From: an uncultured Muribaculum sp.
GTDB taxonomy: Bacteria > Bacteroidota > Bacteroidia > Bacteroidales > Muribaculaceae
Length of the DNA: 9,163 bases
Direction of reading: 5' to 3'
Assembly (NCBI GenBank): GCA_910578785.1
Contig: CAJTSJ010000034.1
Location: forward strand, 19,325-28,487
Made by a program: the position numbers and the translations under genes. How positions within the stretch are numbered: position 1 is the stretch's first letter; the number at the start of each line of letters is the position of its first letter. Positions 1 to 5,316 of the stretch are shown piece by piece. Below the pieces are notes generated by a model. The model had not been told where the DNA came from. It searched no databases and was given only the letters and a program-made list of their open reading frames with translations.

Positions 1-404
1 ACGTATGATATGTTAATCCCCACGTTTTAGGGGTCGTAGACCCCGTTACGTGGGGTCCTGCGGCACTCCTCACACCCTCTGCACGTCGGAGACGTGCGAC
101 CCGGTATCGACTCGTAGGAGTGGGGGGTGCAACGTCTCCGACGTTGTTGTTTAGGTTTGTCTTGCTTGCGCCCTCACGAACGCTCTCGCTTATCGTGAGG
201 TTTAACGTATCGTCGCATCTCCGATGCGCCTTGCCGGAGATACCTGTAGACGATGTGCAGAATATACGCCCTGCCGATGCGTGGTGCGTGGATGCGCCCT
301 GCCGATGCGTGGTGCGTGGATGCGCCCTGCCGATGCGCCGGGTGCTGTATGAGTCACCGGTGCGCCTTGTGCAGTGTGATGTGCGGGATGCGGATACGTC
401 GAAG
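1..404. repeat. Repeat unit 1 (404 bp, long version)
   Basis: Inverted repeats seen: an outer stem 18-25/48-55 (CCCCACGT/ACGTGGGG) enclosing an inner stem 30-35/39-44 with loop GTA; 81-87/91-97 with loop GGA; 130-136/140-146 with loop TCC; 172-179/193-200 with a 13-nt loop; 214-219/223-228 with loop TCC; and 394-400/404-410 with loop GAA, which spans the junction with unit 2. An alternative pairing, 217-223/235-241, exists only in this copy. The 8-bp palindrome CACCGGTG lies at 355-362. This unit is 56 bp longer than unit 2 because of two extra 28-bp sub-repeats. Confidence 0.9.
267..339. repeat. 28-bp tandem sub-repeat inside unit 1
   Basis: A 28-bp word containing CCTGCCGATGCG and GTGGTGCGTGGATGCG is repeated at 267-294 and 295-322, with a partial third copy from 323. 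Unit 2 has only the single remaining copy (from about 671), which accounts exactly for the 56-bp length difference. This looks like a slippage-prone minisatellite within the larger repeat. Confidence 0.88.
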
Positions 405-752
405 ACGTATGATATGTTAATCCCCACGTTTTAGGGGTCGTAGACCCCGTTACGTGGGGTCCTGCGGCACTCCTCACACCCTCTGCACGTCGGAGACGTG
501 CGACCCGGTATCGACTCGTAGGAGTGGGGGGTGCAACGTCTCCGACGTTGTTGTTTAGGTTTGTCTTGCTTGCGCCCTCACGAACGCTCTCGCTTATCGT
601 GAGGTTTAACGTATCGTCGCATCTCCGATGCGCCTTGCCCTGGATGCCTGTAGACGATGTGCAGGATATATGCCATGCCGATGCGCCGGGTGCTGTATGA
701 GTCACCGGTGCGCCTTGTGCAGTGTGATGTGCGGGATGCGGATACGTCGAAG
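405..752. repeat. Repeat unit 2 (348 bp, short version)
   Basis: Matches unit 1 base for base from 405 to 639. It then differs at a handful of positions (640-669) and lacks the two extra 28-bp sub-repeats. The hairpins recur at 422-459 (nested), 485-501, 534-550, 576-604 and 618-632. The junction hairpin recurs at 742-758. Long identity next to a short divergent patch suggests recent duplication or gene conversion. Confidence 0.9.
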
Positions 753-850
753 ACGTATGATATGTTAATCCCCACGTTTTAGGGGTCGTAGACCCCGTTA
801 CGTGGGGGCCTGCGGCGCTCCTCACGTCCTCTGCACGTCGGAGACGTGCG
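753..850. repeat. Repeat unit 3 (98-bp partial copy)
   Basis: Matches the first 98 bases of unit 1 with about four substitutions, then ends abruptly at 850. It keeps the nested hairpin (770-807) and the GGA-loop hairpin (833-849). It is the most diverged and truncated copy and stops 11 bp before the stop codon of the adjacent minus-strand gene. Its hairpins would therefore be the first structures in that gene's 3' untranslated region. Confidence 0.88.
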
Positions 851-860
851 GCATGGTGTG

Positions 861-2309
861 TTACTGGAGAAATATGGTCTGCGGATTGTATTCGGGGATG
901 CCCGTGAATTCCTTGCTCCGCATCATCAGTTCCGGATGGTCGATGAAAGGCTGGTAGTGTTCCGCCCATTTGCGGTGGAACATTGTGTTCAGCAATATGC
1001 GGTTATACTTACGGGCAAGTTCAAAGTCGCCGTTGAGCAACGACGCACGTACCATATATTTTAGGAAAAATACGCGCTTGCCGTACTTGACCGTATGTTC
1101 CATGGCCCATCGGTAGGCATTGTTTGACTTCCCGAGGTGGTAATTGACAGGCACGTTCAGGAACACGTTGGTAGTGATGCCCTCTCGGCGCAATTCCGTG
1201 CTCTCTACGTCGAATTTGGGTCGCTGGATGCCGTAGACCAAAGGCAGTCCGAGACGCTTGCGGGAGAGGTTGTTGAGTATCATCATGTTGAAGTCTGGTT
1301 CAACGTCAGTCTCGTTAATCACTTTAATGGCATTGTTCCACTGGCTGTAGTCAATATAGTGAAGCATCTCGATGGCGCACTTTACCTGCTTGCTGACACT
1401 TATGGTGGAGGATATTACGCATGCTCCTCCGAGTACAAGTATGGAGTAGCTGAGCATGGGATCTACAGATATGCCTTTTTTCAGGGCGGCTGATGCTGAA
1501 AAGATTGCCAAAGCGATTGTCTGGATACAGAATATGGCCTTCAGCCATGTCTCGAAGCCGTCGGACGTGAATTCCGGCAATCCTTTTATATAAAGTTTGT
1601 CATTGTCGACCGACACTCCCGGTATGCATGTATAGCAGATCCACGGCACGATGACAACGACGGCAATTCCTGCCACGGGAGGTAGTAGATGCTTCCAATT
1701 GCGGCTTCCGACTGCGGAAACTGCTTCAAACACAGTGCAAAGACCAATGCTCAGAATCGCGTAGTAGCCGAAGGGAAGATATGCAAGCCCGGTCATTGCT
1801 AAAAGTACGGTACGGATCCATGCGGACGAAATCGAGCGGTAGGCATGGAAAATCAGTATGGATATGAATATGCCCAGGGTCTGCGAAAAGAAATATCCCT
1901 GAAAGTTCATGGTGAGCCATCCTTCGTCCATGCCCGACACTGAGCACAGCAGGCAGAGCGGAATGATGAACGCCAGCAATGACTTGCCGGTCTCGCGCAG
2001 TCTAAAAGCGCTCCGCAGGGCATAGGCCATCGCCACCCAGAGAGTTATCAGCAATGTGGATCCCAGCCACGGATAGTAAAATAACTGTATTAGAAAAGCC
2101 CCGATATATTTAAGAAAGCCTCCGGGATAGTATGTTGTCTGTTTCCAGAAAAGTATGTCCGGCTCAAACAGCGACATCTCATCAAACCAGCGAAGCATGG
2201 TGCTGTTCATCACCGGCAGCAGAATGTAGGCTAACAGGGCAAAAACAATTGCCGTCATGTTGAACGGCTTCTTGATCCAGGTGGATATTTGTCGGTTAAT
2301 ATTTTCCAA
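861..2309 (-). CDS. Polytopic inner-membrane protein, probably DUF6057 family
   Basis: The 482-residue product has roughly eight or nine hydrophobic helices in its first 305 residues (about 18-35, 66-100 as one or two, 111-125, 138-156, 166-197 as one or two, 208-224, 256-274 and 286-304). A hydrophilic, mainly helical tail follows (310-482) that reads like degenerate TPR-type repeats. The architecture and motifs match what I recall of the Bacteroidetes family DUF6057, whose function is unknown; the assignment is from memory. No enzyme motif is visible. The start is TTG at 2307-2309, because a TAG stop lies one codon upstream in frame; the first ATG in frame is codon 18 (2256-2258), which would cut into the first helix. 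No Shine-Dalgarno is seen. The gene has its own promoter (2349-2358). It stops 11 bp from the repeat array, and the C-terminus may be shorter than in relatives. Confidence 0.75.
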   Translation of the reverse strand: MENINRQISTWIKKPFNMTAIVFALLAYILLPVMNSTMLRWFDEMSLFEPDILFWKQTTYYPGGFLKYIGAFLIQLFYYPWLGSTLLITLWVAMAYALRSAFRLRETGKSLLAFIIPLCLLCSVSGMDEGWLTMNFQGYFFSQTLGIFISILIFHAYRSISSAWIRTVLLAMTGLAYLPFGYYAILSIGLCTVFEAVSAVGSRNWKHLLPPVAGIAVVVIVPWICYTCIPGVSVDNDKLYIKGLPEFTSDGFETWLKAIFCIQTIALAIFSASAALKKGISVDPMLSYSILVLGGACVISSTISVSKQVKCAIEMLHYIDYSQWNNAIKVINETDVEPDFNMMILNNLSRKRLGLPLVYGIQRPKFDVESTELRREGITTNVFLNVPVNYHLGKSNNAYRWAMEHTVKYGKRVFFLKYMVRASLLNGDFELARKYNRILLNTMFHRKWAEHYQPFIDHPELMMRSKEFTGIPEYNPQTIFLQ

Positions 2310-2348
2310 GGTCTATTTTATAATAATGTTGTACGACATCAGTATGTC

Positions 2349-2358
2349 TGCAAATTTA
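2349..2358 (-). promoter_or_regulatory. Bacteroidetes -7 element for the DUF6057-like gene
   Basis: The minus strand reads TAAATTTGCA, a full match to TAnnTTTG. It lies about 40 bp upstream of the TTG start and predicts a leader of about 35 nt. No convincing TTTG -33 element is found at the usual spacing. It lies beyond the terminator at 2394-2434, so the gene need not be read through from the RNA upstream. Confidence 0.5.
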
Positions 2359-2391
2359 CGTAATTTATTTTGAATGTTGCTCCGCTTGTGC

Positions 2392-2581
2392 GGAAAAGAA
2401 AGGTGGAGCCGAACTTCCTTCTACTCCACCTCTCACGTTTCAACTATTTATTTATGAGAACCTCAGTGCCCGGTATCACTACCCGATCAAAGAGGACGAG
2501 GGATGTGAAAAAGCGGGTTATATCACTGTTTTCATCATTTATAACAAATTGAAACCGCGAATGGAGGTGCCCTATGTGTGA
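2392..2581 (-). ncRNA. Candidate structured small RNA (three-way junction with terminator), family uncertain
   Basis: On the minus strand the region folds into three helices. P1 closes the fold: 2569-2564 pairs with 2432-2427 (CACCUC/GAGGUG), 2559-2557 with 2436-2434, and 2555-2549 with 2443-2437 (GUUUCAA/UUGAAAC). P2 is 2536-2533/2505-2502 plus an A-U helix. P3 is 2501-2498/2464-2461, 2497-2494/2471-2468, and a 4-bp stem capped by the GNRA-type loop GUGA (2479-2476). P2 and P3 abut with no spacer, and A/U-rich single strands (2548-2537, 2460-2444) join them to P1. An intrinsic terminator ends the element. Length of about 190 nt and a large A/U-rich internal region are compatible with a 6S-like RNA, but a cis-acting leader or a Bacteroidales-specific RNA is equally possible. 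The 5' end is an estimate: only a 7/8 match to TAnnTTTG (2594-2587) is visible. A 51-codon open frame without a start codon overlaps it. Confidence 0.5.
2394..2434 (-). terminator. Intrinsic terminator of the candidate RNA
   Basis: On the minus strand, 2434-2424 pairs with 2408-2398 (11 bp, one G-U pair; core AGGUGGAG/CUCCACCU) around a 15-nt loop, followed by UUUUCC at 2397-2392. The plus-strand reading has no T-run after the stem, so the minus orientation is preferred. Its 5' arm shares bases 2427-2432 with helix P1 of the RNA, so the two cannot form fully at the same time. Confidence 0.65.
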
Positions 2582-2629
2582 TATTTCAAATAAAAGTGTT
2601 TAAAAAAAGTAAAGATGAAAAATGTTTTA

Positions 2630-2643
2630 TGATAATATTATCA
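2630..2643. promoter_or_regulatory. 14-bp AT-rich perfect palindrome, possible operator
   Basis: TGATAATATTATCA is a perfect 14-bp palindrome about 50-60 bp upstream of the estimated 5' end of the candidate RNA and 42 bp beyond the stop codon of the DUF6155-like gene. It could be a dimeric regulator site. In DNA this AT-rich it could also be chance. Confidence 0.3.
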
Positions 2644-2684
2644 AATTAACTTAAAGGTTTAACGTTTATAACATTTGGCCGCTT

Positions 2685-3209
2685 TCATACGACTGTCGAT
2701 ACGAAATTTTCATATACTTCCGGCAGTACGTGGCGCAATGGTCCGCGGAGTCCTTTTGCCGTTGACAGAACTTTATTTATGCGCTCCATCGACTCGTCGA
2801 GAAGGTCGTTGGCGTACATATAGTTCAGCGCATCGTCGAATGTCTGCCGCCAGGTGTTTTCCACCGATTCCTTGACCCATGACCTGGTCGCCACGGCATA
2901 GCGCGCTATGCACTCCACAAGGTGCATCTTCAGGTCGGCTATAAGCCTCGGGCTTGGATGCAGGGTGGTGAATTCCTTGATGGCTTTTTTGCAGACCGAC
3001 GTGCGGGTGCGTGCACGGCCTTTTGCAGGGAAAAATTCTTTCAGGATTACTGCCTTGTACTTTTCAAGCATGGCGTTCTCATTGGGCGATACGAAGTATT
3101 CAAGATACTCGCGTGCGTCCTTGCGGGCATCGTAAAGCTCAAGCAGCACTTCGGCCAGCTGGTCGCGGTCAAGCTCTTTCAGCAGTTTTTTAAGAGTGGT
3201 TTTTGACAT
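2685..3209 (-). CDS. DUF6155-like family protein
   Basis: The 174-residue soluble protein has no signal peptide or membrane segment. It is predicted to be almost entirely helical and is rich in Lys, Glu and Arg. The N-terminal stretch (MSKTTLKKLLKELDRDQL, then LLELYDARK) and the central KEFFPAKGRARTR segment match my memory of DUF6155, a small Bacteroidetes family of unknown function. The length fits. No catalytic motif can be pointed to. The ATG at 3207-3209 is preferred because the promoter TACATTTGCA (3256-3265) lies about 50 bp upstream; the longer upstream frame from 3394 is in a different phase and would cross that promoter. The gene is divergent from the FadL-like gene and stands alone. 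It has no clear terminator directly downstream, so transcripts might run on toward the candidate RNA. Confidence 0.82.
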   Translation of the reverse strand: MSKTTLKKLLKELDRDQLAEVLLELYDARKDAREYLEYFVSPNENAMLEKYKAVILKEFFPAKGRARTRTSVCKKAIKEFTTLHPSPRLIADLKMHLVECIARYAVATRSWVKESVENTWRQTFDDALNYMYANDLLDESMERINKVLSTAKGLRGPLRHVLPEVYENFVSTVV

Positions 3210-3255
3210 GTCGGTATCGGTATGCCGCTAACTTGTCGGAGCGGGCGTTTATATC

Positions 3256-3265
3256 TGCAAATGTA
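3256..3265 (-). promoter_or_regulatory. Bacteroidetes -7 element for the DUF6155-like gene
   Basis: The minus strand reads TACATTTGCA, a full TAnnTTTG match. A TTTG lies upstream on the same strand (plus-strand CAAA at about 3290-3293) with a spacer of 24 bp, longer than the usual 19-21. The predicted leader is about 40 nt. Confidence 0.55.
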
Positions 3266-3336
3266 GCAATATAAAGTGTCAGCATCCGGCAAAATGGATA
3301 AATTATTTTTGAAAAAGAGTGTTATCGCCTTAAGAT

Positions 3337-3371
3337 TGTTCTGTTTTTCTGATTTGGTGTTCTGTTTTTCT
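3337..3371. promoter_or_regulatory. Phased 14-bp direct repeat upstream of the FadL-like gene
   Basis: TGTTCTGTTTTTCT occurs perfectly at 3337-3350 and 3358-3371. The 21-bp period equals two helical turns, which puts both copies on the same DNA face. The nearer copy ends 33 bp upstream of the FadL-like gene's -7 element. This is a plausible activator or repressor site; no regulator is identified. Confidence 0.4.
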
Positions 3372-3404
3372 TGTAATAAATGCTTTTTATCCAATAAAAA
3401 TACC

Positions 3405-3412
3405 TACCTTTG
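3405..3412 (+). promoter_or_regulatory. Bacteroidetes -7 element for the FadL-like gene
   Basis: TACCTTTG followed by CG is an excellent TAnnTTTG match, 36 bp before the ATG. The predicted leader is about 30 nt and A/T-rich with no Shine-Dalgarno. No TTTG -33 box sits at the expected distance, which would fit dependence on an activator at the upstream direct repeat (inference). Confidence 0.65.
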
Positions 3413-3448
3413 CGCCAAATAATATTAATCATAACAAAATTTCAAGAA

Positions 3449-4801
3449 ATGAAGAAGCTGTTTTTATCACTTATAGCTGTTGTTGTTCCATTACTGACAT
3501 TTGCCGAAGGTTACCAAATCAACACTCTGAGTGCCAAGCAGGGCGGTATGGCCCACACCGGAGTGGCTCTTAAACTCGGTGCTGAAAGTATGTTCTTTAA
3601 TCCTGCCGGAATGGGTTATATGGACAAGACCCTTGACTTCTCGGCTTCGATGAACGGAGTGATGCCTACCGCCAAGGCCAAGGTCGACGGTAAATGGTAT
3701 GAAACCGACAATAAGGTGAGCACGCCGATGATGGTGTCTGCCGCATTCAGCGTATATGATAATTTTAAGGCCGGCATCACATTGTATACACCCTATGGAA
3801 GTAGTATTAACTGGGGCGACAACTGGCCCGGCGCTGTATTGAACCAGAAGGTCAGTCTGGCCACATTCACTATTCAGCCCACTTTGGCATGGCGTATAAC
3901 TCCGAAGCTTTCGGTAGGCGCCGGATTGATGATATCATGGGGCAATGTCGATCTCTATAAGGGGCTTGTGGTTCCGCAGACCATGGACATGATGCTCGGC
4001 GCATTGGGCAATCAGTACACATTCGGCAATACGACTCCGGCTTCGGTCAATCTGACGGGAACAGCCAATCTGGCATTGGGCGTCAACGTCGGTGCGATGT
4101 ATGACATCAGCGAACAGTGGACCGTGGGTGTGAATTTCCGCTCGAAAATGTCGATGAAAGTCAAGAAGGGTGATGCTGAAATCCTTTATGCCAACGAGGT
4201 TGCCGAAAATGTGTTGGGCCAGCAGCTAAATGTGCTTAACACTGCCAATTTCTCGGCAGAGATGCCGATGCCTGCCGTGCTGACTTTCGGCGTAAGCTAT
4301 AAGCCGATGAGCTCTTTGATACTGGCTTTCGATGCACAGATGACCGGATGGAACACATACAAAGAACTCAGCATCGACTTTCTTGACGACAAACTGGTCG
4401 ATTACAACCAGAACCTGACCAAAAAGTATAAGAATGCATGGGCATTCCGCCTGGGTGCACAATACGCTCTGACAAAACGCATGGATATTAGAGCCGGATT
4501 TATAGTTGACTTTACTCCGGTCAACGAAAATCACTACAATCCCGAGACCCCAGGCATGACCAAGCTTGAGCCGTCTGTCGGTTTCTCTTTCCGTCCGATA
4601 GACAATCTGTCGATAGACTTCTCAATGATGTATGTGGCCGGACTTGGAAAGGACGGTGCGAAGTGTACGTATGACGATTTGCTGGCTAAAACCATCAATA
4701 CAATGATGCCTGGTGCCAATCTGCCTCTGGAGCGTACGTTCAAGGCTGACTACCGTGTGAACGCTTACGTTCCGTCAATCGGCTTGTCGTATTCATTCTG
4801 A
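3449..4801 (+). CDS. Outer-membrane protein transport protein, OMPP1/FadL/TodX family
   Basis: The 450-residue product begins with a classical signal peptide (MKKLFLSLIAVVVPLLTFA, likely cleaved after A19). The mature protein starts with the FadL-type N-terminal plug and the hallmark NPAG motif (residues 51-54, in the context ESMFFNPAGMGY). Alternating beta-strand patterns run to a C-terminal aromatic residue (ending GLSYSF), the signature recognised by the outer-membrane assembly machinery. Length fits the 14-stranded FadL barrel. Characterised relatives carry long-chain fatty acids or other hydrophobic molecules across the outer membrane; the substrate here cannot be read from sequence. The ATG at 3449 is chosen because the frame's earlier TTG (3410) lies inside the promoter box and would spoil the signal peptide. 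The gene is monocistronic and ends in a strong hairpin terminator. Confidence 0.92.
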   Translation: MKKLFLSLIAVVVPLLTFAEGYQINTLSAKQGGMAHTGVALKLGAESMFFNPAGMGYMDKTLDFSASMNGVMPTAKAKVDGKWYETDNKVSTPMMVSAAFSVYDNFKAGITLYTPYGSSINWGDNWPGAVLNQKVSLATFTIQPTLAWRITPKLSVGAGLMISWGNVDLYKGLVVPQTMDMMLGALGNQYTFGNTTPASVNLTGTANLALGVNVGAMYDISEQWTVGVNFRSKMSMKVKKGDAEILYANEVAENVLGQQLNVLNTANFSAEMPMPAVLTFGVSYKPMSSLILAFDAQMTGWNTYKELSIDFLDDKLVDYNQNLTKKYKNAWAFRLGAQYALTKRMDIRAGFIVDFTPVNENHYNPETPGMTKLEPSVGFSFRPIDNLSIDFSMMYVAGLGKDGAKCTYDDLLAKTINTMMPGANLPLERTFKADYRVNAYVPSIGLSYSF

Positions 4802-4829
4802 TACTGTACATAATAATAGATGTGATAAT

Positions 4830-4876
4830 AAAGTGAAGTCCCGCAGACAAAACTGATCTGCGGGACTTCACTTTTT
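4830..4876. terminator. Bidirectional terminator between the FadL-like gene and trxA
   Basis: Positions 4830-4847 and 4857-4874 form a perfect 18-bp inverted repeat (core GAAGTCCCGCAGA) around a 9-nt loop. On the plus strand the stem runs into TTTTT (4872-4876), a good intrinsic terminator for the FadL-like gene. On the minus strand the stem ends in CTTT followed by ATTATCA, so it can also end trxA transcription, whose stop codon is about 20 bp away. Confidence 0.85.
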
Positions 4877-4895
4877 GCTTATTCTGTAAGCGTCG

Positions 4896-5210
4896 TTACA
4901 GGATTCCGTCAATAGTATTGGCGAGCACACTCTTGGCTTGGGAGCCTGCGAGTCTGTTGACCAGTTTGCCGTCCTTGAAGAAAAGTATGGTGGGAATTGA
5001 CATGATACGGAATTCTTCGGCAAGTTCGGTGTTTTCGTCAACGTTGTATTTGCCTACGAATGCCTTGCCTTCGTATTCTTCAGCAAGCTGTTCAATAATC
5101 GGGCTCATGCGTACGCACGGACCGCACCAGGTGGCCCAGCAGTCAACTACTACCGGTTTTCCTCCGGCAATGTAATCCTTGACATTTTCGTCAGTGAATT
5201 CGATTTCCAT
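4896..5210 (-). CDS. trxA: Thioredoxin
   Basis: The 104-residue cytoplasmic dithiol-disulfide oxidoreductase has a single thioredoxin fold. Visible are the active site WCGPC (W28, C29, C32), the preceding VVDCWAT strand with the buried Asp (D23), and the cis-proline loop SIPT (P73) followed by the TILFFKDG strand. Length is that of ordinary TrxA, with no signal peptide, so it is neither a periplasmic nor a fused form. One unusual residue is C24, in the place of the Phe in the common VDFWA motif, giving a third Cys near the active site. It lies 106 bp downstream of dnaE on the same strand, but a complete promoter sits in that gap, so it is probably expressed mainly on its own. It likely reduces ribonucleotide reductase, peroxiredoxins and similar proteins; that role comes from the family. 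Confidence 0.96.
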   Translation of the reverse strand: MEIEFTDENVKDYIAGGKPVVVDCWATWCGPCVRMSPIIEQLAEEYEGKAFVGKYNVDENTELAEEFRIMSIPTILFFKDGKLVNRLAGSQAKSVLANTIDGIL

Positions 5211-5245
5211 TGTTGTTCTAATTCTATGATGTTAATTTGGTATGG

Positions 5246-5276
5246 CAAAATTATAAATAAAGTGGGTTATGGCAAA
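5246..5276 (-). promoter_or_regulatory. Complete Bacteroidetes promoter for trxA
   Basis: Read on the minus strand, TTTG (5276-5273), a 19-bp spacer and TAATTTTG (5253-5246) match both the -33 and -7 elements at canonical spacing. Transcription would start near 5240, giving a leader of about 30 nt before the ATG. This is the best promoter in the window. Confidence 0.75.
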
Positions 5277-5316
5277 CAAATTGAACTAAATTCGCTTATC
5301 GCATATCGTGTCGCGT

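Larger units (their letters stand above)
1..850. repeat. Hairpin-rich tandem repeat array (two full units plus one partial)
   Basis: Unit 1 (1-404), unit 2 (405-752) and partial unit 3 (753-850) are head-to-tail copies of one sequence. The first 235 bases of units 1 and 2 are identical by eye; divergence begins at 236/640. Each full unit carries several perfect short inverted repeats. Four share the apex GTC-GNA-GAC, read on one strand or the other, but have different flanking stems. No credible gene lies here. Open frames exist on both strands, but they only follow the repeat, lack a family resemblance, and one runs out of frame into the 3' end of the next gene. Position 1 starts exactly at a unit start, so the array may continue to the left. 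Function is unknown. A mobile or recombining palindromic repeat family is possible; there is no transposase or cas gene in view. Confidence 0.93.

Noticed and set aside
120..434. Plus-strand open frame in repeat unit 1.
   Set aside because: It follows the repeat, has no -7 box or family resemblance, and the second copy of the same DNA does not keep the frame.
1..850. Possible CRISPR array.
   Set aside because: Units are 348-404 bp with no short repeat/spacer alternation, and no cas gene is in the window.
202..969. Long minus-strand open frame (255 codons) through the repeat array, with internally repeated His/Thr/Pro-rich peptide segments.
   Set aside because: The peptide repeats only echo the DNA repeat (348 bp is a multiple of three). 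The frame overlaps the 3' end of the membrane-protein gene in another phase, has no promoter and resembles no family.
2370..2552. Plus-strand open frame of 60 codons in the same gap.
   Set aside because: It has no promoter or ribosome site and runs antisense through the candidate RNA and its terminator.
2444..2599. Minus-strand open frame of 51 codons ending in VVIPGTEVLINK, just before a terminator.
   Set aside because: It reads rather like protein, but there is no ATG, GTG or TTG in a useful place and the same bases form the paired helices of the candidate RNA. A tiny gene with a non-standard start cannot be fully excluded.
3179..3394. Minus-strand open frame overlapping the start of the DUF6155-like gene.
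   Set aside because: It crosses that gene's promoter and the fadL-side regulatory repeats, is in a different phase and has a low-complexity composition.
3410..3448. N-terminal extension of the FadL-like protein from a TTG at 3410.
   Set aside because: The TTG is part of the TACCTTTG promoter box, and the extension would bury the signal peptide.
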